Part shown: in pieces, positions 11,922 to 20,513 of the stretch
Layout of the letters: every line of letters starts with the position of its first letter
How positions within the stretch are numbered: the first letter of the stretch is position 1
Source of the DNA: Terribacillus saccharophilus
Lineage (GTDB): Bacteria > Bacillota > Bacilli > Bacillales > Amphibacillaceae
NCBI GenBank assembly: GCA_900110015.1
Contig: FOCD01000002.1
Span: forward strand, 124,001 to 188,000
Direction: 5' to 3'
DNA: 64,000 nucleotides
Position numbers and translations under genes: made by a program
Notes under the pieces: model-generated
What the model was told of the DNA's origin: nothing
The model's database searches: none
What the model saw: only the letters and a program-made list of their open reading frames with translations

Positions 11922-12929
11922 TTAGATGCCTTTGCTTTTCAAGAATACAGCCAAGTCTACGCAACGAGTGGAGTAACCCATTTCGTTATCGTACCAAGAA
12001 ACAACTTTTACCATGTTATCTTCCAATACCATAGTAGAAAGTGCATCTACTGTAGAAGAGTTTCTGTTTCCGATGTAATCGGAAGAAACAAGCGGCTCTT
12101 CGCTGTAACCAAGAACGTGGCTAAGTTCGCCTTCAGCAGCTTCTTTCAAAGCAGCGTTAACTTGCTCAGCTGTTACGTTTTGGTCGAATTCAGCAACCAA
12201 GTCAATAAGGGAAGCATCTTTAACTGGTACACGCATTGCCATACCATTCAATTTACCTTTAAGTTCAGGCAATACTAGAGAAACTGCTTTAGCAGCACCT
12301 GTAGTTGTAGGAATGATGTTTTCTGCTGCTGCACGTGCACGACGGTAGTCTTTGTGCGGCAAGTCAAGGATTTGCTGATCGTTTGTGTACGCGTGAACAG
12401 TTGTTACTAGACCACGTTTGATTCCGAATGTGTCATGAAGTACTTTTGCAACCGGAGCCAAGCAGTTAGTAGTACAAGAAGCGTTTGAAAGTACAGTATG
12501 CTCAGCTGGATCATAGCTGTTTTCGTTAACGCCCATTACGACAGTAAGGTCTTCGCCTTTAGCTGGTGCAGAGATGATAACTTTTTTCGCTCCTGCTTCA
12601 ACGTGTTTCTTCGCATCTTCACCATTTGTGAAAATACCAGTAGATTCAACTACTACTTCTACACCAAGATCTCCCCAGCCAAGGTTAGCAGGATCGCGCT
12701 CAGAAAGAACTTTGATCTCTTTACCGTCAACAACTAGGTTAGTGCCGTTAACAGATACTTCTGCATCAAGAGTACCGTGTACAGAATCATACTTTAACAA
12801 ATGGGCAAGCATATTCGCATCAGTAAGGTCGTTGATTGCAACTACCTCTGCTTCGCTGTTAGCTAGCGCTTGACGGAATACGTTACGTCCAATACGTCCA
12901 AAACCGTTAATACCAATTTTTACTGTCAT
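11922..12929 (-). CDS. gapA: Glyceraldehyde-3-phosphate dehydrogenase, glycolytic (GapA type)
   Basis: 335 residues with the NAD-binding start KIGINGFGRIGRNVFR, Asp34 in AINDLTD (typical of the NAD-dependent glycolytic enzyme) and catalytic Cys152 in SNASCTTNCLAP. Position after cggR supports the glycolytic GapA role rather than gluconeogenic GapB. AAGGAGG precedes the ATG, and the spacing to cggR is only 39 nt. A strong hairpin follows, so cggR-gapA may end here in part. In B. subtilis the cggR-gapA mRNA is cut between the two genes; that cannot be judged from sequence. Confidence 0.98.
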   Translation of the reverse strand: MTVKIGINGFGRIGRNVFRQALANSEAEVVAINDLTDANMLAHLLKYDSVHGTLDAEVSVNGTNLVVDGKEIKVLSERDPANLGWGDLGVEVVVESTGIFTNGEDAKKHVEAGAKKVIISAPAKGEDLTVVMGVNENSYDPAEHTVLSNASCTTNCLAPVAKVLHDTFGIKRGLVTTVHAYTNDQQILDLPHKDYRRARAAAENIIPTTTGAAKAVSLVLPELKGKLNGMAMRVPVKDASLIDLVAEFDQNVTAEQVNAALKEAAEGELSHVLGYSEEPLVSSDYIGNRNSSTVDALSTMVLEDNMVKVVSWYDNEMGYSTRCVDLAVFLKSKGI

Positions 12930-12968
12930 GAAAATTTCCTCCTTGTAATAACTAAATGATTAAAGGGA

Positions 12969-13991
12969 CTAATTACCCTTTATTAACTGGTTCGCTGCCG
13001 CCTCATCCGTCACTAGGATGTTGTTCCTTCCAAGTTTGAAGTATGAGGCGATTGCACGAGCTTTCGAGGCACCGCCTGCAATAGCTATTACATGTTCTGC
13101 TTTATCTAAGTCCTCTAACTGCAATCCAACCGTCCGTACACGGTGGACTACATTCCCCTCAGCATCGAAGTAATAACCAAATGCCTCACTTACTGCAACA
13201 CCGCTCTTGATTTGCTCGACAAGCGGCGCAGGCGTCCGTCTCCGTTCCGCCATAGTCATGGCGTCACCGATACCGTGGATAACCACGTTCGAACGGTTGA
13301 TGATGGACAGAACTTCCTTAACGGAAGGCTCTTCGATAATTGTCTGATAAGATTCTTCCCCGATAGGGTCAGGAACATACAACAGCCGGTACTGACTCCT
13401 GGCCCGCTTCGCCATAGCAGCACAAATCGTGTTCGCTTCATTTTCCACCTGCTCACCAATACCGCCGCGGGCAGGTACGAACATGACATTTTCAGCTGTA
13501 TGAATCGGCGGCATCGCTGCTGCCAGCGCGGCCATAGTGGTGCCTCCTGTTACTGCAACCGTATAGTTCGGGTGCAGCATACCTTCCAGAAGTTGTGCAC
13601 ATCTTTTTCCCATCTCTTGTTTTACCCAATCTTGGGTATCACTATTACCGGGAACGACAATACAATTATCTATTCCTAGTGTTTCCCGGACACGCTGTTC
13701 CAAAACACTTATTTCAGAGGCTTCGAGCATAAAAGCTTCTAATTGCTCGTGAACTTCCAATCCTTCATCGGTAATCTGTACCCCTTTTGTGGTGATATAG
13801 ATCAGCCCTTGGTTCTGAAGGAAGTCAATTTCACCTCTGACGACCCGTTCTGCAAGATTCATGTTTTCAGCAAGTGTGCGACGTCCCAGCGGTCCCATTG
13901 TTTTGACAAACTGCAGGATTCCGTATCTTCGCTGCATAATTGCCAGAACATCCGGGAAAAGCTTCTTTTGTAGATCTATTACCGATCGCAT
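12969..13991 (-). CDS. cggR: Central glycolytic genes regulator CggR
   Basis: 340-residue SorC/DeoR-type repressor of the gapA operon. The N-terminal winged helix includes GPLGRRTLAENMNLAERVVRG. The C-terminal sugar-phosphate-binding domain holds VAVTGGTTMAALA, FVPARGGIGEQVENQ-like text, IHGIGDAMTMAERR and VAIAGGASKARAIASYF. In Bacillus it responds to fructose-1,6-bisphosphate. The frame stays open for 18 codons further up. I reject those starts because the operator lies there and because AAGGGG sits 6 nt before the ATG at 13991, giving exactly the Bacillus CggR length. Confidence 0.93.
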   Translation of the reverse strand: MRSVIDLQKKLFPDVLAIMQRRYGILQFVKTMGPLGRRTLAENMNLAERVVRGEIDFLQNQGLIYITTKGVQITDEGLEVHEQLEAFMLEASEISVLEQRVRETLGIDNCIVVPGNSDTQDWVKQEMGKRCAQLLEGMLHPNYTVAVTGGTTMAALAAAMPPIHTAENVMFVPARGGIGEQVENEANTICAAMAKRARSQYRLLYVPDPIGEESYQTIIEEPSVKEVLSIINRSNVVIHGIGDAMTMAERRRTPAPLVEQIKSGVAVSEAFGYYFDAEGNVVHRVRTVGLQLEDLDKAEHVIAIAGGASKARAIASYFKLGRNNILVTDEAAANQLIKGN

Positions 13992-14020
13992 AACATACCC
14001 CTTCTTCATAAAGCTTAATG

Positions 14021-14056
14021 GGTCAAAAAAGTCCCAGTATGTCATTTATTGTCCCA
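14021..14056 (-). promoter_or_regulatory. CggR operator upstream of cggR-gapA
   Basis: Minus-strand reading gives TGGGAC-N6-TGAC-N4-TGGGAC-N6-GACC. This reproduces the spacing of the published B. subtilis CggR operator (CGGGAC-N6-TGTC-N4-CGGGAC-N6-TGTC). Plus-strand GTCCCA boxes are at 14031-14036 and 14051-14056. The site lies 30-65 nt upstream of the start codon, so CggR is probably autoregulatory. Confidence 0.85.
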
Positions 14057-14177
14057 CTTGCTATAAAAAAAATTCCTCTTGCAAATTCATCATAACAGTA
14101 AGGCTACATATATTCAACTTAAAACAACCGAAAAAACAATTAATTCACATATTTATTTAACTTAACAATTTCATAAC

Positions 14178-14208
14178 AAAAAGGCACCGACAAGTTCGTC
14201 GATGCCTT
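14178..14208 (-). terminator. Terminator of the MATE gene
   Basis: AAAGGCA and CGAC arms (14180-14191) pair with GTCG and TGCCTTT (14198-14208) with one mismatch, just past the stop. The minus strand continues with TTTTTG. Confidence 0.75.
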
Positions 14209-14219
14209 TCTTCTATATA

Positions 14220-15584
14220 TTACGTTAATGCAGTTTCCGGAACTGCTGCCTGTTCTTTCTTTTCCCATGGACGGGAACGCCATCTCCGGTAAGCGAAGAA
14301 ACCGCGGAACCATTCATCTACGCCCATCGCAATCCAGACTCCAAGTAATCCGAGACCAAACGATACGCCTAGTGTGTAGCTAAGAAGTACAGCAATACCC
14401 CACATGCTGATGACTCCGATAATCGCCGGGAATTTTGCATCACCAGCTGATTTGAGTGAACTCATTAAGACAATATTCATCGCACGGCCAGGCTCAGTGA
14501 AGGCAACTGCCCATAAAATCGGTATACCCACTGCCAAAATAGCCGGGTCATCTGTGAACATTTGCAGAATAGGTGCTCCAGTTAATGCAAAGCCCATTGA
14601 AACGATGAAAGAAGCTATCATAGCAATTTTAAGTGTACGCAAGCCACGCTTCAATGCTCGATCGTACTGCTTACCGCCGATATAGCGGGATACAAGCAGC
14701 TGCGTACCTTCTGCAATAGATAATGTGAACAAGTAACAAAGCATGGATATATTATTGATATATACACGAGCAGCAAGTGAAGCATCACCAAAATTCGCTA
14801 CGATTGCTGTAATGACAATCTGGGAATATTGATAAGACAAGTTTTCTGCCGCAGAAGGAACACCGATAACTAGGATGTCCTTGATATCTTGCATGTTTAA
14901 CTTAATTAAATGCGTACCTGTAAAACGAATTGCTAGATAACGATAAACAAAGTAGAACAATACAACAACTGCAAAAATACGTGCAATCACGATTGTCCAG
15001 GATACGCCGACAACACCAGTGATTGGTAAGCCGAACAATCCAAAGATGGCAACCAAATAACCGAATACACTTAGTACGTTCATCAGAACTGCAACAACCA
15101 TGGAGACCTTAGTCCGGCCATTCGCACGGAGTATTGCACTAAGAGTTAAAGATAATGATTCTAAGAATAAAGACGCACCACATATTTTCACGAAGGTGGT
15201 CGCATAAGCGAGTGTCTCACCTTTCAAATCGAAGAAGCTTAAAAATACAGAACCGAACAGAACGACGACAGCAGATACGATCAAACCAAACCAGAAGTTC
15301 ATACCAAACGCTGTCCGAGCAGTCTGTCGAGCATGCGCCAAATCCTCTGCACCGAGCTTCTGGCCGATGATGATCATAGAAGCAATAGAAGTGACGTTAA
15401 AAACCAAAATAAAAATGCTAATCAGCTGATTCGCTACGCCCACTCCGGCAGCAGCTAAATCTGAGTAATGACTCAGCATCAGTGTAGCAACAATACCCAT
15501 TCCCATATGAAGTGCTAATTCAATAAACAGCGGCCAAGAGATGCGGAACAACGTTTGCTCAGATGTAGAAGTTGGGTTACCCAA
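14220..15584 (-). CDS. MATE family efflux transporter
   Basis: 454-residue integral membrane protein of the multidrug and toxin extrusion family. There are about 12 hydrophobic segments in two halves, each starting with the pattern of cation-coupled MATE exporters (WPLFIELALHMGMG near the N-terminus; VIGVPSAAENLSYQYSQ at the second half). A short charged tail closes the protein. The start codon is TTG, 8 nt after AGGAG; an ATG nearer the SD is out of frame and stops after four codons. Substrate cannot be read from sequence. It is monocistronic, with a promoter at 15622-15649. Confidence 0.85.
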   Translation of the reverse strand: MGNPTSTSEQTLFRISWPLFIELALHMGMGIVATLMLSHYSDLAAAGVGVANQLISIFILVFNVTSIASMIIIGQKLGAEDLAHARQTARTAFGMNFWFGLIVSAVVVLFGSVFLSFFDLKGETLAYATTFVKICGASLFLESLSLTLSAILRANGRTKVSMVVAVLMNVLSVFGYLVAIFGLFGLPITGVVGVSWTIVIARIFAVVVLFYFVYRYLAIRFTGTHLIKLNMQDIKDILVIGVPSAAENLSYQYSQIVITAIVANFGDASLAARVYINNISMLCYLFTLSIAEGTQLLVSRYIGGKQYDRALKRGLRTLKIAMIASFIVSMGFALTGAPILQMFTDDPAILAVGIPILWAVAFTEPGRAMNIVLMSSLKSAGDAKFPAIIGVISMWGIAVLLSYTLGVSFGLGLLGVWIAMGVDEWFRGFFAYRRWRSRPWEKKEQAAVPETALT

Positions 15585-15621
15585 CAGACATTCTCCTTTT
15601 CGTTAAAATCAAACTCACTCT

Positions 15622-15649
15622 ATATTAATCCTTTTTTTTGGAATGTAAA
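15622..15649 (-). promoter_or_regulatory. Sigma-A promoter of the MATE gene
   Basis: Minus strand: -35 TTTACA (15644-15649), 16-nt spacer, -10 TAATAT (15622-15627), about 35 nt ahead of the start codon. Confidence 0.6.
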
Positions 15650-15759
15650 GGGCTTTGACTAAAAAAGATGAAATTATTTTTATGACACATTTATGTGGAC
15701 ATGACACGCTTTTTTAATTGGAAATCAGCAGTTATTGCTGTTTTTGAAAAAACCAACAA

Positions 15760-15774
15760 TTGAAATCGCTTCCA
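15760..15774. promoter_or_regulatory. cre-like site in the MATE upstream gap
   Basis: TTGAAATCGCTTCCA fits WTGNAANCGNWNNCW completely. It lies 111 nt above the MATE -35 box, a position more typical of activation than of repression, so its target is uncertain. The rest of the 351-nt gap (15585-15935) holds the MATE promoter, two ATGACAC repeats near 15680 and 15700, and the pdxA terminator; no ORF. Confidence 0.45.
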
Positions 15775-15880
15775 ATAATATTAATAAGATATTCAGGTAG
15801 ATTTTGTTAAGTCCTATGCTATTACCACTTAATGAATAACAGCATTCACTACAAAGGGCCGATACAGGATCGCAAGACAA

Positions 15881-15908
15881 AAAAGAACCTTCCTGAGGAA
15901 GGCTCCAT
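15881..15908 (-). terminator. Terminator of the kinase-pdxA unit
   Basis: CCTTCC-TGA-GGAAGG stem with flanking GA/TC pairs. The minus-strand T-run is TTTTTT. Confidence 0.8.
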
Positions 15909-15935
15909 TAACATCACTATCTTTACATTATACGA

Positions 15936-16949
15936 TTAAGATTCGGTATTTCGTTTAGGTGCCAATTCGATAGCAGAAGTTATGGCGGCTTTCATGCTCT
16001 TGGAGTCGGCGATGTTCTTTCCTGCTATATCAAAAGCTGTTCCATGATCCACTGATGTTCGGATGATACCGCCTTTGAGTCCGACCGTAATATTGACTCC
16101 TTCTTCAATCCCCATTACCTTGATGGGAGCATGACCTTGATCATGATAGCAGGCCACTACGATATCAAAGTCTCCTCTGCCAGCACGGAAAAACAATGTA
16201 TCAGCCGGATACGGTCCTGTGGCGTCAATTCCTCCTTCACGAGCTCTTTGTATACCAGGAGCAAGCTTTTCCTCTTCTTCCCCGTTTCCAAACAAACCAT
16301 TTTCCCCTGCATGAGGATTAATACCACAAACTGCGATTTTAGGCTGCTTCTGACCTGCTGCCGTTAGGGTATCGTGTGCCAGTTTAACTACTTTATAAGT
16401 TCTTTCTGGAGTGATTCGCTCAATTGCTTCTATAAGACCGACATGCGTTGTTAAATGAATGACTTTCAGGTTAGGCGTAGTGAGCATCATCGAGAAATCC
16501 TCTGTATCCGTCAGCGCGGCCAGTATTTCAGTGTGCCCTGGATAAAGGTGCCCTCCTTTATGCAATGCTTCTTTATTTAAAGGAGCTGTACAAATCGAAT
16601 CAATTTCTTTCGCTTTCGCTAATTCAACTGCTTTTGCAAGATACTGATAAGCAGCATCACCAGCTTCACTGGAAATGACACCGAATGCTAAATCCTCCGG
16701 AAGTAGGTTCAAATCAATTACATCAATTACACCAGGTATGTTTTTTGCTTGAGAAACTCTTGATATGGAATGTATTTCACTTGTCGATCCAACTACTGAA
16801 GCTGCACGCTTTATTATCTTTGCATCACCTATTACTATAGGCTGACAATCAGCATATATGCTTTCATCCATAAGTGCTTTGGCTATTATTTCAGGACCAA
16901 TACCTGCTGCATCACCCATCGTGATTCCGATAACTGGTTTTGTAATCAT
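15936..16949 (-). CDS. PdxA-family dehydrogenase (4-phospho-D-threonate / 4-phospho-D-erythronate type)
   Basis: 337-residue PdxA-fold NAD-dependent beta-hydroxyacid oxidative decarboxylase. Family motifs are GITMGDAAGIGPEII, the metal-binding histidines in LTTHVGLIEA and CYHDQGHAPIKVMG, CGINPHAGENGLFG, and RTSVDHGTAFDIAG. PdxA proper acts in vitamin B6 synthesis. Here the gene overlaps a DUF1537 kinase gene by 4 nt, the arrangement of PdxA2, which oxidises the phosphorylated four-carbon acid to dihydroxyacetone phosphate and CO2. I infer that catabolic role. It is the last gene of its unit. Confidence 0.82.
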   Translation of the reverse strand: MITKPVIGITMGDAAGIGPEIIAKALMDESIYADCQPIVIGDAKIIKRAASVVGSTSEIHSISRVSQAKNIPGVIDVIDLNLLPEDLAFGVISSEAGDAAYQYLAKAVELAKAKEIDSICTAPLNKEALHKGGHLYPGHTEILAALTDTEDFSMMLTTPNLKVIHLTTHVGLIEAIERITPERTYKVVKLAHDTLTAAGQKQPKIAVCGINPHAGENGLFGNGEEEEKLAPGIQRAREGGIDATGPYPADTLFFRAGRGDFDIVVACYHDQGHAPIKVMGIEEGVNITVGLKGGIIRTSVDHGTAFDIAGKNIADSKSMKAAITSAIELAPKRNTES

Positions 16950-18244
16950 ATATGAACAACTCCTCTAAGTTTTTTAATGGCATCTATAAAGACGGTTTCT
17001 TTACCAAATCCACCAGCTTTCGTTATGACAAACAATGTCTCTTTGCCGATAAAGGCAGAGATAGGAACACCTATTTCCAGTTCATCATACAAATGAAATC
17101 CATTTGTATCCAAAAGGCTGCAAACTTGTTTGGCAGTGTCTCCTCCAGTCATAACAAGACCGTTGAACAGCTCTCCCCTTATCAATTCTGCTATAACTTC
17201 TCCTAGCATTCTCACAATCTCATTACTTACCTGGGTCTCATTCAACCCCTGTTTTCTACCTGTTTCCCTTGCATGGCTTATATCTTCCTTACTTCCGGCT
17301 GTATAAATAGCTGTATCCAATCCTTTGGCAGCTGTAGCTTTGGCAGCCTCGACGATTCTTTTGATTTCTTTTTCTCTTTCTTCTATAGAAGATACAGCTT
17401 TTGCAGAATCCAGACAGATACCTACTGTAGACGTTTCCTTCAGCAGCAAGTTCAATTGATTTCTTGACTGCTTGTTTACACTGCCCACAACAGTCAGAAC
17501 CGGTTTATCGTGAGAAGGAATCAACAGTTCCTTGTTTACTTTGTGCTGGATACCATAATAAGAAGGCAGATAACTAGCCAAGCCTGCTGATCCAACCCAA
17601 GCAATGGAATAGGACGAGTTATTCGTAAGCTCTAAAAGACGTTGAAGATCTTCTTCTGCATCTGAATCAGCTACTACGTACTTAATATTTTGTTTTTTGA
17701 ATTCATGTAACAAAAGCTGCACTATTTTTTCATTTGACCTAATCACTTCGAGCGGAATCAACCCTATTTCCTCATCAATCTGCCCTCTCAAAAGCGTAGG
17801 GATGTGAGCCTCATGCACAGGTGTTTTTGGATCGTGAGCAATTTCAGTTTGATTCAACAGCACCCCATTCAAATAGTGGTTGCCATCTATTACGGTTCGG
17901 CCGTTTTTCGGATATCCAGGTGCAATAATAACAAAATCTGTCTCTATCGTATCACCGAATGCTTTTATTTCGTTTCCGATATTTCCGCGCATCGTAGAAT
18001 CTATCTTCTTGTAAATGGAATTAAACCCCGCCTGCAGCAAAAACTCCGTAATAGATTTAATTTTGTTATATGCCTCATTTGGAGCAATCGAACGACTATC
18101 AGTATCGAACACTATAGCCTCTGCTCCTTCGGCCGCCGAATAGTCCTGTTCCAAAAATACTTTTGTCTCCAACCCGGCTCTTGCCAGCTGAACACCGCTA
18201 TCATTAGCTCCTGTAAGATCATCTGCTATAATTGCTAACTTCAT
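16946..18244 (-). CDS. Four-carbon acid sugar kinase (DUF1537: DtnK/DenK/OtnK type)
   Basis: 432 residues. The N-terminal domain begins IIADDLTGANDSGVQ and contains DTDSR and YKKIDSTMRGNIG, the substrate-binding signature of DUF1537 kinases. The C-terminal nucleotide domain contains VVGSVNKQSRNQL, FNGLVMTGGDTA and GVPISAFIG. Family members phosphorylate D-threonate, D-erythronate or 2-oxo-tetronate. The exact acid is unknown. Start set at ATG 18244, 8 nt from AAGGGG; a GTG three codons up is too close to that SD. Promoter and cre lie upstream; the KdgT-type permease is the probable uptake route. Confidence 0.85.
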   Translation of the reverse strand: MKLAIIADDLTGANDSGVQLARAGLETKVFLEQDYSAAEGAEAIVFDTDSRSIAPNEAYNKIKSITEFLLQAGFNSIYKKIDSTMRGNIGNEIKAFGDTIETDFVIIAPGYPKNGRTVIDGNHYLNGVLLNQTEIAHDPKTPVHEAHIPTLLRGQIDEEIGLIPLEVIRSNEKIVQLLLHEFKKQNIKYVVADSDAEEDLQRLLELTNNSSYSIAWVGSAGLASYLPSYYGIQHKVNKELLIPSHDKPVLTVVGSVNKQSRNQLNLLLKETSTVGICLDSAKAVSSIEEREKEIKRIVEAAKATAAKGLDTAIYTAGSKEDISHARETGRKQGLNETQVSNEIVRMLGEVIAELIRGELFNGLVMTGGDTAKQVCSLLDTNGFHLYDELEIGVPISAFIGKETLFVITKAGGFGKETVFIDAIKKLRGVVHI

Positions 18245-18261
18245 ATATGCCACCCCTTAGT

Positions 18262-18320
18262 TGGTACCGTTTTCAATTTGTATCTAGTGTCATTGTAATA
18301 GCAAGTGATTAATTTCGCAA
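18262..18320 (-). promoter_or_regulatory. Promoter and cre of the kinase-pdxA operon
   Basis: Minus strand: -35 TTGCGA (18315-18320), 17-nt spacer, -10 TACAAT (18292-18297). Downstream of the expected start lies TTGAAAACGGTACCA (18262-18276), a full match to the cre consensus and well placed as a CcpA roadblock. The promoter looks like sigma-A; no -24/-12 GG/GC pair is evident. Confidence 0.6.
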
Positions 18321-18552
18321 CAGTTTTATTTCTTTCAGCTTAATTCAGATAATAAAAAATGGTAATAATACATGAATAACGAAGAAAATCATTTTATTTG
18401 GTGCATTTTAAAACAAACTCATAAACCTTGCATTAATAACCTCTACTTATTCCAACAATATTTTTTTCTGCTGTGAGTGAAATATTTTTCTTCCTGTATT
18501 ATGCTAAGAATATAGAGAAAGAAGTAAGACTGAGATGGCAAAAGGAGAACAT

Positions 18553-20292
18553 ATGACCATAAAAATATTGTTTATCGCACCCTATAACGGTTTAAAAGAA
18601 CTGGTTAATGGTATGAAAGGCAACTTTCCGAATTTAGATATAGATGTACTTGTAGGTGACTTAGACGAAGGAGCACGTTTTGCCAGACAGACATACGAAC
18701 AATACGACTTGATTATAAGCCGCGGCGGAACCGCTCAGTTCATAAAACAGAGCGTACCCATTCCTGTAGTTGAAGTAAAGGTTTCTGGATATGATGTACT
18801 GAAGGTTTTAACACTAGCCGAAGGGTATCCCGGCAGGACTGCAATTGTAGGATTCTCCAATATCTCAGAAGGCGCCCGTACTATCGCAGCACTTTTAGAC
18901 TTGGATATCAAGACAGTAGAAATCAACAGCAGCGCAGAAGTCGAAACCACTTTAAAGGATTTGCAAAAAGAAGGCATCAAGTCCGTAATTGGAGACACAG
19001 TAACCATTGAAACTGCTAAAAAGACTGGATTGAACGGTATATTAATCACTTCTGGTTCAGAAGCAGTCAGCGAATCCTTCCAAGAAGCCATTCATATAAA
19101 TGAATTACTCAACAGGTTAAAGGAAGAGATACAGCAGTACAAAAAGCTCCTGATACATGAAAAAAATGCATATATGTTATTTGACAGCAAAGGTAACGTC
19201 ATAGAACAAAACCAAGCCTCTGAACAACTGTCCGAGAAGCTGGGAAGAGAATTTGAACAACTAAAACAATATGCCCTGGAAAGCATTCAGTCTAATAACA
19301 CGCTTTCCAAAATCGTTATGAATAACGGAAATGCCTTTGAGGTTTTCTCCAGCCCATTCAAGGATGACCTATGCTGGATTCGGGTTACGGATACAATCAG
19401 CGGAGAACAAGATAACCAAGGAATCCGTATAGAAGATATTACTGATGGGATGGAGATGATAGGATCCAGTAGTAAAATCCAAACTGTTCACGAACAGATC
19501 AAAGCGACAGCCAGCCACACTGCACCTATACTATTAATCGGAGAAAAAGGTGTGGGCAAACTGACAGCTGCAAAGGAAATTCATAGACATAGCCCTCTCT
19601 TCCACCTGCCATTCGCAACAATATTATGCGATGCCATTCCATCAAAAGAATGGAAAACGAAGATGGAATCAATTCTAAGCAGCAACCATTTTGGAACTTG
19701 CTATTTAACGAATCTAGAATCGCTGAGCACAGATAGTCTAAAAGGCTTGTTACAGGTGTTGAAAAATAGGAAAACAGGTCCTAGAATTTTATCAGGAATA
19801 GATCCTGACAAATATGAGTTATTGAATCAAGAAAGCACTACAAAGGAACTCCTTACAGAATTAGCAGCGTACGCTATTGAATTACCATCACTAAAAGACA
19901 GAACAGAAGACATTGAGTCGTGGGCTCATTACCTTATCTCCTATCACAACACGGAATTCGGAGGACAGATAGTAGGTTTTAGAGAAAGCGCCTTATCCCT
20001 ATTGAAAGAGTTTGATTGGCCAGGTAATATCGATCAATTAAACGCTGCTATAGAGCAGCTTATTGTAGAAACGAATGGCTATCATATTGAGGTGGAGACG
20101 ACAGAAAAAGTAATACAGAACCTACGGGATCATTCAAAGCAAAATGTCCATTTCCCCTTAAAAGGTACACTTGAGGAGATTGAAAAAGAGATAATAAAAG
20201 CTGTGTTAAAAGAAGAAAACTATAACAAATCAAAAACAGCATCGCGTTTAGGGATCAATCGATCCACTCTATGGCGTAAACTGCAATCCTAA
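18553..20292 (+). CDS. PrpR-like transcriptional regulator with degenerate AAA+ domain and Fis-type HTH
   Basis: 579 residues. The first ~180 form a PrpR N-terminal sensor (DLIISRGGTAQFIKQ; PGRTAIVGFSNISEGARTI). A short coil and PAS-like stretch follows (~185-290), then an AAA+ domain (~305-510) and a C-terminal Fis-type HTH (SKTASRLGINRSTLWRKLQ). The AAA+ part keeps a Walker A (GEKGVGK), PSLKDRTEDIE and FDWPGNIDQLN. It lacks the GAFTGA loop, and the segment between Walker A and the weak Walker B region (GTCYLTNLE) is short. It is therefore unlikely to drive sigma-54. Start at the second ATG, 5 nt from AAAGGAG. Divergent from the kinase operon and followed by the permease, so it probably senses their substrate. 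Confidence 0.82.
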   Translation: MTIKILFIAPYNGLKELVNGMKGNFPNLDIDVLVGDLDEGARFARQTYEQYDLIISRGGTAQFIKQSVPIPVVEVKVSGYDVLKVLTLAEGYPGRTAIVGFSNISEGARTIAALLDLDIKTVEINSSAEVETTLKDLQKEGIKSVIGDTVTIETAKKTGLNGILITSGSEAVSESFQEAIHINELLNRLKEEIQQYKKLLIHEKNAYMLFDSKGNVIEQNQASEQLSEKLGREFEQLKQYALESIQSNNTLSKIVMNNGNAFEVFSSPFKDDLCWIRVTDTISGEQDNQGIRIEDITDGMEMIGSSSKIQTVHEQIKATASHTAPILLIGEKGVGKLTAAKEIHRHSPLFHLPFATILCDAIPSKEWKTKMESILSSNHFGTCYLTNLESLSTDSLKGLLQVLKNRKTGPRILSGIDPDKYELLNQESTTKELLTELAAYAIELPSLKDRTEDIESWAHYLISYHNTEFGGQIVGFRESALSLLKEFDWPGNIDQLNAAIEQLIVETNGYHIEVETTEKVIQNLRDHSKQNVHFPLKGTLEEIEKEIIKAVLKEENYNKSKTASRLGINRSTLWRKLQS

Positions 20293-20294
20293 TT

Positions 20295-20335
20295 AAAAAG
20301 AGACAAGTCGACTAAATCGACTTGTCTCTTTTTGC
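20295..20335 (+). terminator. Terminator of the PrpR-like gene
   Basis: A perfect 17-bp stem (20295-20311 with 20317-20333), CTAAA loop and T-run on the plus strand. Confidence 0.93.
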
Positions 20336-20513
20336 TATTTATTGCAACACAAATTAAAGGATAATTAATTCTAATCATTAGTAAATGTTTGTTTTTGCAA
20401 CTTAATTATAAAATAACACTTGTAAAATGCGTTGTAAGCATTTACAATTAGTAATTGAAAGCGGTTTAATGTATTATGTGTTTAAAAATGAAACTAAAGA
20501 AGAGGGTGTCAAG

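Noticed and set aside
13992-14045. Longer CggR start (18 extra codons)
   Set aside because: The CggR operator lies there, no ribosome site precedes it, and ATG 13991 gives the family length.
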